Shown piece by piece: positions 43,230-53,100 of a stretch of 64,000 bases of DNA (within the stretch, counting starts at the first letter, position 1; every line of letters begins with the position of its first letter). The translations under genes and the position numbers were made by a program. The stretch comes from CAJXZP01 sp049606935 (GTDB lineage: Bacteria > Bacteroidota > Bacteroidia > Flavobacteriales_G > Salibacteraceae), in contig JBMYWA010000001.1 in NCBI GenBank assembly GCA_049606935.1, forward strand, positions 124,001 through 188,000, in the 5' to 3' direction. The notes beneath the pieces are model-generated. The model did not search any database. It had not been told where the DNA came from and saw only the letters and a program-made list of their open reading frames with translations.

Positions 43230-45369
43230 TAAACTTTTTTACTCCAAAACCAAAATTACACGTTAAATGTAAAATGTAAGTTCCTGCCTCTAACTCATTA
43301 ATATTAATGCTGGAAACGGCATGGCCAGAAAGAACTTGTTTACCATTTGTATCAAATACCTTAAAAGTAAAAGGTTGGTTTTGGTTAGATTGAATATTTA
43401 ATTGTTCGGATGCTAGAGTTGGATAAATCTGGATATCCGAAAAAATTGGATTATCATTTACAGTTAAAAGTCGACTAGCTTCTTTTACAGCTGCGTACGC
43501 ATTCACTTTTCCAAAACCCCATTCAAAACTACCGTTAGGAGGAAGGCTTCCTGTTTTTGAATCTTCTCTTGCGGTAATTTGCAAAATATTTTTGACTTCA
43601 TTTGGAGTTAGTCCTGGGTTGGCTTCTAACATTAACGCAACCACACCCGTTGTTGCTGGAGAAGACATTGAGGTTCCTGAAAACTTAGCGAAATCATAAG
43701 TTCGTCCATTAAAGGTAGTCGATTTAAAGGTGGTATAGCTAGCGGTTGTGTACGAAGAAATTGAAGAAGCCACTCCAACACCTGGGGCTGATATATCTGG
43801 TTTTACACGTCCGTCAATTGTTGGCCCTTCGCTACTAAAGTTGGCTAAAGATCCATCATACACGGTGCCATTTGGTGCACGAACTTCGCTTGAATGTGCC
43901 GCTATTGAAATAACGGATTTGCCACATGCAGGCTCTCCAATACTGTAATGGCTATCTCCGTTGCTTCCATTGGGGCCAAAGGCGGTAAATGGCATGCCCC
44001 AGTTTCCAGCACCATTGCTTAATTCGGTTACATTATAGTAATGAACGATTCCATCTACGGCATACGATCGTAATACAATTGTTAAACTAGTATTTGTGTT
44101 TTTCACTCGTAATCTCATGTGTGGAACCTCGTTTTGCGGATGAGCTGAGTCAGTGGCTAAATTGAAAAACACCGTATCTTGGCCATTTACCAGAATAGAG
44201 TCCAAATAAGGAACGGCAGTATTAGTAGAGTAGGTAGGGGTATTCATTATTAATGCACCATTTTGATACACCTCAAGCCTGGCACTAAAGGGATGTTGCT
44301 TTTCTCCCCACATGGAAACGCTTTGTCCCCACATACTGGCATGTGCGCTATAAGGGTAAAAATCAATTTTGGTAACTACAGAGTCTGAATTAAATTCCTT
44401 TTTAATGTGAAATTCATCATTCCCATTATTCCCTCCAGAAGTTACTATTATTACTCCTTCATCCGCAAAAGCATCAAAGGCTTGGCTAATTATGGAGGTC
44501 CCATCTAAAGGGCCTAAGTAATACAAGCCCCAACTCATATTGACTACTAGTCGTTTGCCTTCCGCGTCTGCAATGTCTTTCATCCAACTAACCGCATCAA
44601 TAGCTGAGGCCATGTCTAAACCTAATGCAGCAAACAAATATTCCGATTCAAAAGCAACTCCTCGTAAATCAACATCGGCACCGCTACCCGCAGCAATTCC
44701 TGCAACATGACTACCATGTGTGGCGTAATCGTAGTAAGAACATGCTGTATCCGATTGAGCGGCTAATAATTCAGTTTCACCAACATATTCTGTCCCATAG
44801 GAAAACCCTGAAGGAGCTGGGCCAGAAGTTTTGAATTGATCCCAAGAAGCTAAAATTCTGGTATGGGTTAAAGAAGTATCATAAAACATGGGATTCGAAT
44901 AATCAAATCCCCAATCGGTTACTCCAATAATCACATTTTTTCCGGTGTAAGATTGGTTTAAATTAATTCCACCATGTACCGAATCGGCTCTTAAATCCAA
45001 AATAGCCTTGTCAACCAAAGGATTTATTTTTTGTGCAAATTCCAAGTATTCTATATGTTTAATTTTTTTTATTTCAGAAATTTCATCTAACGGAATTCTA
45101 AGAGTAATAATATTGCCAATGTTGGAGCCTTTTACATACGAACTAGGTAAGTTCTCCGGGTTAAACCCTTTTTCGGTAACCGCTATTGTGGAGATGTAAT
45201 CCTTTCCTAATATTTTGGTAATGGAATAATTATGCAACTCATATTGTTCTGGTTTTTGCTTTTTGTTTTGGGTAGATTTAAGCAACGCCAGATTTATTGC
45301 ACTAATTCTAGGTTGAGCAAACCCTAATGTACAAAATAGAACGGCAATAATTGTAAACTTAACTTTCAT
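43219..45369 (-). CDS. Secreted subtilisin-like serine protease with T9SS domain
   Basis: Secreted S8-family protease of 716 residues. Signal peptide about 1-19 (ending GFAQ). A propeptide runs to about 115. The catalytic triad is visible: D152 in GVTDWGFD, H218 in ATHGSHVAG and S567 in SGTSMSSP. Between His and Ser lies an insert of about 200 residues. The last 75 residues are a T9SS sorting domain (YPTLASEQLNIQSN, then GTYILHL). ATG at 45369 starts the signal peptide. It likely digests extracellular protein. It lies head to head with the SDR gene. Confidence 0.92.
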   Translation of the reverse strand: MKVKFTIIAVLFCTLGFAQPRISAINLALLKSTQNKKQKPEQYELHNYSITKILGKDYISTIAVTEKGFNPENLPSSYVKGSNIGNIITLRIPLDEISEIKKIKHIEYLEFAQKINPLVDKAILDLRADSVHGGINLNQSYTGKNVIIGVTDWGFDYSNPMFYDTSLTHTRILASWDQFKTSGPAPSGFSYGTEYVGETELLAAQSDTACSYYDYATHGSHVAGIAAGSGADVDLRGVAFESEYLFAALGLDMASAIDAVSWMKDIADAEGKRLVVNMSWGLYYLGPLDGTSIISQAFDAFADEGVIIVTSGGNNGNDEFHIKKEFNSDSVVTKIDFYPYSAHASMWGQSVSMWGEKQHPFSARLEVYQNGALIMNTPTYSTNTAVPYLDSILVNGQDTVFFNLATDSAHPQNEVPHMRLRVKNTNTSLTIVLRSYAVDGIVHYYNVTELSNGAGNWGMPFTAFGPNGSNGDSHYSIGEPACGKSVISIAAHSSEVRAPNGTVYDGSLANFSSEGPTIDGRVKPDISAPGVGVASSISSYTTASYTTFKSTTFNGRTYDFAKFSGTSMSSPATTGVVALMLEANPGLTPNEVKNILQITAREDSKTGSLPPNGSFEWGFGKVNAYAAVKEASRLLTVNDNPIFSDIQIYPTLASEQLNIQSNQNQPFTFKVFDTNGKQVLSGHAVSSININELEAGTYILHLTCNFGFGVKKFIKM

Positions 45370-45481
45370 ATTGGTGAATATTAGAAATTGCAATTTATTT
45401 CAATTTTTTTGGTTGGTTGTAAAAATGGCTCCTTTTTTAGAAATGATGAAATATTATAATTTTACTGCATTCAACTCACCT

Positions 45482-46309
45482 ATGAAAAATGAAGTTTGTT
45501 TAATTACCGGATGTAATTCAGGTATTGGAAAAGAAACAGCATTACAATTGGCCAGGCAAGGTTATGAAGTAATAATGTTAGTTAAAGAAAGCGAAAAGTC
45601 TGCGTTGGCATTTGAAGAAATTATTAGACTTTCAAGATCTAACACGGTACGTATGGAATATGTGGACTTGTCTAGTTTTACTTCAATTTCTGATATGCTG
45701 ACTAGGATAAAGGAAACTTATTCAGAAATTCATTTACTAATTAACAATGAAGGAGTTTTTAAAAGAAACGAAGAATATACCGAAGAGGGTTTTGAAATGA
45801 ATTTAGCGATAAATTATTTGGCACCTTTTTATATAACCACCCAATTATTACCAATACTAAAAAACACCCCCAACGCCAAAGTTGTTAATCTAGGTTCCGA
45901 ATTAGGTAAAAACGGAGAAGTGTTATTAGAATCTTCTTTTAAACTAAACACCTATTCTAATTATAAAGCTTACGCCAATTCTAAGTTATTGCTTCTTTAT
46001 TTCACTTTTGAAATGGCTCGTAGAGTTTCTATTACAGGTATAACCGTAAATTGTGTTCATCCTGGTTTTGTAAACACACAAGTTTTTAGAGATTACCCTA
46101 ACTGGCTGGCAAAATTAATGGGGTGGTTTATTGATTCTCCAGCACAAGGGGCGGAGGGCGTACTTAATATTGTAAATAACGTGCAGGGTACCTCAGGAAA
46201 GTATTTCAATAAATTGGAAATAAGCAATGACACTACCAATCATTTATCGTTTGAATTATCTGAAAAAATATGGGAATTAACTCAAAAGATGCTGAATGAT
46301 GCCCTTTAA
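45482..46309 (+). CDS. Short-chain dehydrogenase/reductase
   Basis: NAD(P)-dependent oxidoreductase of 275 residues. The cofactor motif TGCNSGIG is at 9-16, the catalytic Ser is S139 in VNLGSELG, and Y164 and K168 lie in YANSK. The structural NNAG motif is altered to NNEG (88-91). VHPGFVNTQVF after beta strand 6 is typical of the retinol-dehydrogenase/WW-oxidoreductase-like group. The ATG at 45482 is chosen; the frame extends upstream without family features. The substrate is unknown. Confidence 0.88.
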   Translation: MKNEVCLITGCNSGIGKETALQLARQGYEVIMLVKESEKSALAFEEIIRLSRSNTVRMEYVDLSSFTSISDMLTRIKETYSEIHLLINNEGVFKRNEEYTEEGFEMNLAINYLAPFYITTQLLPILKNTPNAKVVNLGSELGKNGEVLLESSFKLNTYSNYKAYANSKLLLLYFTFEMARRVSITGITVNCVHPGFVNTQVFRDYPNWLAKLMGWFIDSPAQGAEGVLNIVNNVQGTSGKYFNKLEISNDTTNHLSFELSEKIWELTQKMLNDAL

Positions 46310-46475
46310 TAATTTTAACTTTTTTTGACATATTTCGCTTTAAAAAGAGTTTTATATTCTTTTTAGAAAAGTTGCTTAACACCTGATATCTAACTTCTTG
46401 AGATTGTATTGTGTTGAAAATAAACAACTAACGTTTTAAGTGTTAATAAAAGGAAACTTAAACCACCTTTAATAA

Positions 46476-46490
46476 GTGACTAAAATCACA
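46476..46490. promoter_or_regulatory. CRP/FNR-type palindrome upstream of the nrf operon
   Basis: GTGAC-TAAA-ATCAC carries GTGA-N6-TCAC; with flanks it reads AGTGA-N6-TCACA, matching nine of ten positions of the enterobacterial CRP consensus. Its centre is 88.5 bp before the first ATG and about 63 bp before the predicted start site, a class I activator position. Confidence 0.55.
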
Positions 46491-46505
46491 TAATTAAATT
46501 TACAT

Positions 46506-46540
46506 TTGAGTCATCAAAATGTCATGGAATCGTAATTTTG
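46506..46540 (+). promoter_or_regulatory. Promoter of the nrf operon
   Basis: TAATTTTG at 46533-46540 fits the -7 consensus; TTG at 46506-46508 is a possible -33 with a 24-nt spacer. It lies inside the longer reading frame that starts at 46538 and so supports the ATG at 46571. Confidence 0.55.
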
Positions 46541-46570
46541 ACTGGAATTAATTACATAAAAATATTTACT

Positions 46571-47971
46571 ATGCGAATTAAAAATACAATCAAATGGGTT
46601 GGGTTAGTATTAATCCAAACCGCGGTTTTAAACCCAGTTATGGCAAATGATGCCGAGAAAGTTATCGCAGAATCTAAAAAGGATACGGGAGTGTTTACCG
46701 TAGGCGCTCAAATTCGTCCGCGGTTTGAATATCGTAATGGTTTTAAATCTCCATTGGTTGACGATAATAAGCCGGCAAGTTTTGTGGAACAACGTTCTCG
46801 TATTTGGTTTGATTACAAAAATTCAAAGTTTCGCTTACATGTAAATCTTCAAGATGTTAGGATGTGGGGAAGTACCGATCAAATTTATAAATCAGATCCT
46901 TCTATGTTTAATGCCTATGAGGCATATGGAGAGTATTATTTCAATAAACATTGGGCAATGAAAGTTGGTCGTCAAGCTATTGATTATGATAATGCACGTT
47001 TCTTTGGTAATTTAGATTGGGCGCAACAAGGCCGTAGTCATGATGCCTTTTTGGTGAAATATAAAAATGAAGCCAAAAAATTAGATGTTCATGCAGGTGT
47101 TGCCTATAACCAGGCGCAAGCTGAGCCAGGTTACTTATCGTATAAACAGTATTCAATGAATAACTATAAAGTAATGTATTACTTATGGGCTCATAAAAAA
47201 TGGGATAAACTGGATATGTCTTTTGTATTCAATAATGATGGGCGAGAAAAGGGTTTTGATTCAACTATTGTAAATCGTCAAACAATCGGTTTAATCCCTA
47301 CTTATAAATCCGGTAAATGGAAATTTGGCTTAGAGGCTTATTACCAAATGGGTCAAACTGCAGGAGCAGCCGAAAAAAATAATGATGTAAGTGCTTACTT
47401 TGTTTCTTTTAATGCTACTTACAAAACAGATTTAACGCCAATTACTTTAGGAGTGGATTATGCCTCGGGTAATGCACATGATGCAGATGCAAATACTGAA
47501 AATGCGTGGAACCCACTGTACGGAACTAATCATAAATTTTACGGTTTTATGGATTATTTCTACGTTGGTAACCCACACGGACAGAGTAATGGATCTACCG
47601 GATTAATTGATATTTATGCAAAAACCAAATTTACATTAACCAAATCTAAAAAGGATTTCTTAATTGCTCATGTACATTACTTCATGTCGCCCGTTGAATT
47701 GTTAGATATGACCGATGCAACAGGCGTAGCTACCGTAGATGCTGGTTTAGGTACTGAAATAGATTTAGTATACAAGCATTCGTTTAATAAAAATGTTTCT
47801 TGTAATGTTGGATATTCACACATGTTTGCTACTGAATCAATGAGCCACATTAAAAATCAAAATAATAACATGTTTGACCCTGCAACTGGAAACGCCAGAG
47901 ACTTTACAGGTTCAAATTGGATTTGGGCTCAAATCAATTTCAGTACAGAACTTTTTAATTTTAAAAAATAA
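46571..47971 (+). CDS. Outer-membrane porin, alginate-export type, of the nrf operon
   Basis: Predicted outer-membrane barrel of 466 residues. Signal peptide about 1-26 (ending PVMAND). GAQIRPRFEYRNGF and FVEQRSRIWFDY (about 35-70) and WAMKVGRQAIDYDNARF (about 130-146) are typical of the alginate_exp/AlgE-like porin family found in anaerobic respiration loci of Bacteroidota. It heads the transcript, 10 bp before nrfH. Nitrite or anion uptake across the outer membrane is a plausible role (inference from context). Confidence 0.8.
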   Translation: MRIKNTIKWVGLVLIQTAVLNPVMANDAEKVIAESKKDTGVFTVGAQIRPRFEYRNGFKSPLVDDNKPASFVEQRSRIWFDYKNSKFRLHVNLQDVRMWGSTDQIYKSDPSMFNAYEAYGEYYFNKHWAMKVGRQAIDYDNARFFGNLDWAQQGRSHDAFLVKYKNEAKKLDVHAGVAYNQAQAEPGYLSYKQYSMNNYKVMYYLWAHKKWDKLDMSFVFNNDGREKGFDSTIVNRQTIGLIPTYKSGKWKFGLEAYYQMGQTAGAAEKNNDVSAYFVSFNATYKTDLTPITLGVDYASGNAHDADANTENAWNPLYGTNHKFYGFMDYFYVGNPHGQSNGSTGLIDIYAKTKFTLTKSKKDFLIAHVHYFMSPVELLDMTDATGVATVDAGLGTEIDLVYKHSFNKNVSCNVGYSHMFATESMSHIKNQNNNMFDPATGNARDFTGSNWIWAQINFSTELFNFKK

Positions 47972-47981
47972 ATCATAACAA

Positions 47982-48590
47982 ATGGGCTTTGTTTCTAATT
48001 TAAAACCGCCAAAAAAATGGCAAACTTGGGTGATTATTCTCTCAGGGTCTGTTATTGGACTAGGGTTATTTATTTTACAAGAATCCAAGGCTATTTCTTA
48101 TTTGTCTGATGATCCAAAAACATGTATCAATTGTCACGTTATGACACCTGAATACATTACTTGGGAGCATAGTTCGCATGGAAAAGTGACCAATTGTAAT
48201 GATTGTCATGTACCGCATGATAACGTGTTCAGAAAATACGCATTTAAGGCTAAAGATGGTTTGTATCACGCAACCATCTTTACCCTGCATGCGGAGCCAG
48301 AAGTGATTGTAATGCACGAGGCTGGGCAGGAGGTAGTCCAAGAAAATTGTATCCGATGTCATGATAACCAAGTTACAGATGCTAAAGCTAAATCATGGAT
48401 TGAAGGCCATGAAGCGCATCGTACTGATCGCCAATGTTGGTCTTGTCACCGTGAAGTTCCTCATGGAAGAGTAAAAAGTTTATCATCTGTAGGGTATCAA
48501 GTAGAACCGCTAACAGAAAAAGAGAATCAAGAATCAATTGTTCCAGAATGGATGAAGGAACAAACAGAAAATAACCAGAATAAAAAGTAG
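47982..48590 (+). CDS. nrfH: Cytochrome c nitrite reductase small subunit
   Basis: Membrane-anchored tetrahaem quinol dehydrogenase of 202 residues (NapC/NirT family) that feeds electrons from menaquinol to NrfA. One N-terminal helix (about 13-32) is followed by four haem c sites: C48-H52, C72-H76, C123-H127 and C152-H156. DPKTCINCHVM carries the Met typical of NrfH haem 1. It ends 4 bp before nrfA. Assignment is firm. Confidence 0.95.
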   Translation: MGFVSNLKPPKKWQTWVIILSGSVIGLGLFILQESKAISYLSDDPKTCINCHVMTPEYITWEHSSHGKVTNCNDCHVPHDNVFRKYAFKAKDGLYHATIFTLHAEPEVIVMHEAGQEVVQENCIRCHDNQVTDAKAKSWIEGHEAHRTDRQCWSCHREVPHGRVKSLSSVGYQVEPLTEKENQESIVPEWMKEQTENNQNKK

Positions 48591-48594
48591 AACC

Positions 48595-50055
48595 ATGAAA
48601 GCTAGAAATTGGACACTCCTTATCATCACCATTGTGGTGGTGTTTTTATTAGGATTGCTAGCGAGCAATATTACTAATCGTAAAGCTGAAGCTCGTTTCG
48701 CATATATGCCTAAAATTGAAATTGATAAAAATGAAGCAGATAACTCTGTTTGGGGAGAATATTTTCCACGAGAATATCAATCCTTCATGCAAACTTTAGA
48801 TACCTCATTTGCTAGCTATAATAGTAAGGATGGGTATAAAGACATGTTAGAAGAATCTCCAAGATTAGTGGTTCTTTGGGCAGGTTATGGTTTTGCAAAA
48901 GATTATAACGCACCTATTGGTCATGGTTATGCTATTACCGATATTACCAATTCATTGCGTACTGGAGGTCCGACCGGACCAGGAACTGGACCAATGCCAA
49001 GTACTTGTTGGACATGTAAAAGCCCAGATGTACCTCGTTTAATGAATGAAATGGGTATTGAAGAATTTTACAAAGGCAAATGGGCAGACAAAGGACCCGA
49101 AGTAACCAACCCAATTGGTTGTGCAGATTGTCATGATGCAGGAAACATGAGCCTTCGTATTTCAAGACCATCTTTAGTAGAAGGTTTTGAGGCAATGGGT
49201 AAAGATATTTCGGAAGCTTCACATAACGAAATGCGATCTTTGGTTTGTGCACAATGTCACGTAGAGTATTACTTTGATAAAAAGAAACCCGGTGCAGAAG
49301 GTGTTCCTTACCTAACTCTTCCATGGAAAAATGGAATGGGTGTAGAGGCTATGGAGGAATATTATGACAACATCGAATTTGCAGATTGGACGCATACTAT
49401 TTCTAAAGCTCCTATGTTGAAAGCGCAGCATCCTGGGTACGAAATGTTCTCTGAAAGTGTTCACGCTAAAAGAGGGGTGTCTTGTGCAGATTGTCATATG
49501 CCTTATAAAACAGAAGGAGGACAAAAATTTACCGATCACCATATTCAATCTCCTTTGGCTAACCCAGCCAATTCTTGTCAAGTTTGTCACCGTGAAGAAA
49601 CTAAATCTTTAGTAAGTGATGTTACCGAAAGACAACATAAAAACAAAGTGGAGGCCGTGGCTTTAGAGAAATTATTAGTTCGTGCACATGTAGAGGCTGG
49701 TAAAGCCTGGGAATTAGGTGCTACTGAAGAACAAATGAAACCAATTTTAATGGATATTCGCCATGCACAATGGCGTTGGGACTATGCAGTAGCTTCTCAC
49801 GGGGCATCATTTCACGCGCCTTTAGAAGTGAGTAGAATTATGACTTCTGGTACTAGAAAAGCTCAAGAAGCCCGTTTAAAATTGGCTCGTTTGCTAGCTA
49901 CATTAGGAATGAATGAACCAGTTCCGTATCCAAATATTGAGACGAAAGAATTAGCTCAAGATTACATTGGTTTAGATATGGAAAAACTGGAGGCTGAAAA
50001 AGCAAAATTTAAAGAAGACATTCTTCCAACTTGGATGAAAGAATCAAAAGAATAG
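48595..50055 (+). CDS. nrfA: Ammonia-forming cytochrome c nitrite reductase
   Basis: Periplasmic pentahaem nitrite reductase of 486 residues that reduces nitrite to ammonium with six electrons. An N-terminal signal or anchor (about 7-25) is followed by the active-site haem motif CWTCK (C138-K142) with Lys as proximal ligand, then CxxCH sites at C176, C218, C297 and C328. KFTDHHIQSP carries the distal His. All five haem motifs are intact, so it should be functional. A hairpin with a short T-run lies between it and the CcsBA gene. Confidence 0.96.
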   Translation: MKARNWTLLIITIVVVFLLGLLASNITNRKAEARFAYMPKIEIDKNEADNSVWGEYFPREYQSFMQTLDTSFASYNSKDGYKDMLEESPRLVVLWAGYGFAKDYNAPIGHGYAITDITNSLRTGGPTGPGTGPMPSTCWTCKSPDVPRLMNEMGIEEFYKGKWADKGPEVTNPIGCADCHDAGNMSLRISRPSLVEGFEAMGKDISEASHNEMRSLVCAQCHVEYYFDKKKPGAEGVPYLTLPWKNGMGVEAMEEYYDNIEFADWTHTISKAPMLKAQHPGYEMFSESVHAKRGVSCADCHMPYKTEGGQKFTDHHIQSPLANPANSCQVCHREETKSLVSDVTERQHKNKVEAVALEKLLVRAHVEAGKAWELGATEEQMKPILMDIRHAQWRWDYAVASHGASFHAPLEVSRIMTSGTRKAQEARLKLARLLATLGMNEPVPYPNIETKELAQDYIGLDMEKLEAEKAKFKEDILPTWMKESKE

Positions 50056-50083
50056 AGATTTTCTATTCCACATAATTATTACT

Positions 50084-50116
50084 GAAATGGTGCTTTAGGG
50101 CGCCATTTCACTTTTT
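50084..50116 (+). terminator. Leaky terminator-like hairpin between nrfA and ccsBA
   Basis: GAAATGGTGC (50084-50093) pairs with GCGCCATTTC (50100-50109), ten pairs with one G-U, loop TTTAGG, then AC and five T. It would lower transcription into the maturation gene starting at 50124. Confidence 0.65.
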
Positions 50117-50123
50117 AGGATAT

Positions 50124-53100
50124 ATGAAACAACTAATTGACTTTTTAGGATCAAATAAACTGACTTTGGTTTTTTTGCTGATCTTTGGAATTGCCTGTGG
50201 TTACGGTACTTTTATGGAAAACGACTATGGTACTCCTGCGGTAAGGGCAGTAATTTACGATGCCTGGTGGTTTGAGTTAATTATGGCTGTTTTGGCCATA
50301 AACTTTTTATTGAATATTAAAAAGTACAGGTTGTTTAGAAAAGAGAAGTTGTCGTTATTGTTTTTTCACCTAGGGTTTATTGTGGTACTCATTGGCGCAT
50401 TTGTTAGTCGTTACACGGGGTTTGAAGGAATGGTTAACATTCGCGAAGGCCATTCAACTAACACAATGTTGAGTAATAAAAGTTACGTGACTTTTCAGGT
50501 GGATGAGCACGAAGTGGTAAACCCTATAACACCAACGGTATTAACTCCCCCTGATTTTTCCTACGATTTAAATGGGGTCAACCTAACTAGTGTAGAGTAC
50601 ATTCCATATGCAGAGAAAAACATAGTGAATGGAGAAGGGTTCTTGTTAACCGTAGTAGTAGCTCAGCAAAGTCAAAGAGCCACTTATTTCATGAAGGAGG
50701 GACAAGTTATTGATACACCTTATGGTATGATTGGCTTTAATGCGAAAGAAAAATGCGATGTGGAATTATCAAAAATAAATGATAACCTATTTATTCAATG
50801 TACACGTCCTGCAGAGGTGATGGAAATGGCAACACAAACTTCGAGTAGTTTTGCTGCAGATACATTGATGCCACTAAAACTAGCAAGTTTGTATAGGTCT
50901 GGAGCCATTAGTTTTGTTGTAAAAAGTGAACACCCCAATTCAGAAATTGGCTACGTATCTACTGAAGATAAAAAGCTTCAAAAAACACTCCCAAATAAAG
51001 TGGTGATGGTTGCCAAAAGTGGAGAGGAAGAAAAGAAATTTGTATTGTCTTACCGCCCTACAGAAACCGCAGGGTCTGGTGAATTCCTATTAAACGGAAA
51101 GAAAGTTCGAATTGCTATTGGTCCAGAAATAATTCCATTAGGCTTTTCGCTGTTTTTAAAAGACTTTCAATTAATCAGATATCCTGGATCTACAAGCCCT
51201 TCTGAGTATTCAAGTTATTTGGATGTAATTGATGAAGATAAATCATTTCCTTATACTATTTATATGAATAATGTATTAGACTACGGAGGATTCAGGTTTT
51301 TTCAAGCATCTTATGATACAGATGAATTGGGTACCGTTTTAAGTGTAAATCATGATTGGTGGGGTACTCAAATTACTTATCTCGGTTATTTTTTATTGAC
51401 TTTAGGAATGATCTGGAGCTTGTTTAACAAGAATAGCCGATTCGTTTATTTAAGTAACAAAATGGCACAAATGAAGGTGAAAAACGCTGTTTCCATTATC
51501 ATTACCATGTATCTGGCTCTTGGACTTCAAGCACAAAGTAACATGGACTTTTATAAAAACGCAGGTATTTATCCAACGCAAGTTACCAATGAATTTGGAG
51601 GTTTGTTACTTCAAGATATGGATGGAAGAATAAAGCCGGTGAATACTCTCGCTTCTGAATTGATGCGAAAAATTACCGGTAAAACTAATTTCAACCTTCA
51701 ATACGACTCCATAAAAGCCACCTTAACACCTAACCAGTTTTTTATGGCCCTGCATTCTAAGCCTCAATTTTGGGCTTTTGCGCCTGTGGTAAAAGTGGAT
51801 GTGGAAAAGGGGGCACAAATATTAGTGCACCTAAATAAAACAGGAGTAGAATTTGTTTCGTTAAAAGACTTCTTTAGTGAAAATGGAGAATATCTATTGC
51901 AAGAAATGGTGGATGAAGCCTATAATACTAAACCAGATCAGCGCTCAAAGCATATGGAAGAAGTTATTAAAGTAGATGAGCGCTTTAATATCTTATACCA
52001 GGCATTAACAGATTCTTATATGAAGATGTTTCCAAAGCCAAAAGATGTTAATCATGCATGGTACTCCAATAAATCAGTACTTCTAGGAGTGTCTCATGAA
52101 GACTCGGTTTTTGTGAGAAACGTAATGAATATGATTTATAAGGCTGCAGACTCTGTTTGGATATCTAAAAACCCATCTGTGGCAAATACCTATATTGGCT
52201 ACATTGAGAAATATCAACAGCGTTATGCCAGTGAAATTATTCCATCAGCTAATCAAGTTAAGGCAGAATTATGGTACAATAAATTGAAGATATTTTTCCA
52301 TCTGTTTTATAGTTATTGGATAATGGGACTAATCCTTTTGATATTGGCAATAACTAAGCTTTTTAAAAACCAATTGTGGTTAGATAGGTTGCAAAAAACC
52401 GTATTTCTGATCGTTTGTTTGTTGTTTTTATTGCAATCAATCAATATGATAGTGCGATGGTATGCCGGTGGGTATCCTCCTTGGAGTAATGGCTATGAAA
52501 TGACTATTTTGGTTTCTTGGACTACCATTTTATTTGGTTTGATTTTTCATAAAAAAACAGATTTTATTTTACCCTTGGCCACCTTGTTTACCGGTACTTT
52601 ATTATTTGTAGCCTTTTTAGATTGGCTCAACCCAGAGATTACCAACTTGGTTCCGGTATTAAAATCATATTGGTTAAAAATTCATGTTGCAATTATTGTA
52701 GGTAGTTATGCTCCTTTGGCATTATCTGCTTTATTAGGATTTACCTCTTTATGGCTTATGATTTTTTCAAGTAAACCAAAAGAGAACATAAAGAACGCCA
52801 TTAAAGAGATTTCATACCTCAACGAAATTTCTATGACTATTGGTATTTATATGTTAACCATAGGAACCTTTTTAGGCGGTGTTTGGGCAAATGAAAGTTG
52901 GGGTCGTTATTGGGGATGGGACCCAAAGGAAACCTGGGCATTGATTTCAATATTGGCGTATGCCATTGTTTTACACTTGCGTTTGATTCCTGTTATAAAG
53001 CCATTTAAGTTTTGGTTTAATGCAGCAAGTGTGGTTGCATTTTTCAGTATTATTATGACTTCGTTTGGCGTGAATTATTACTTATCAGGTTTACACTCTT

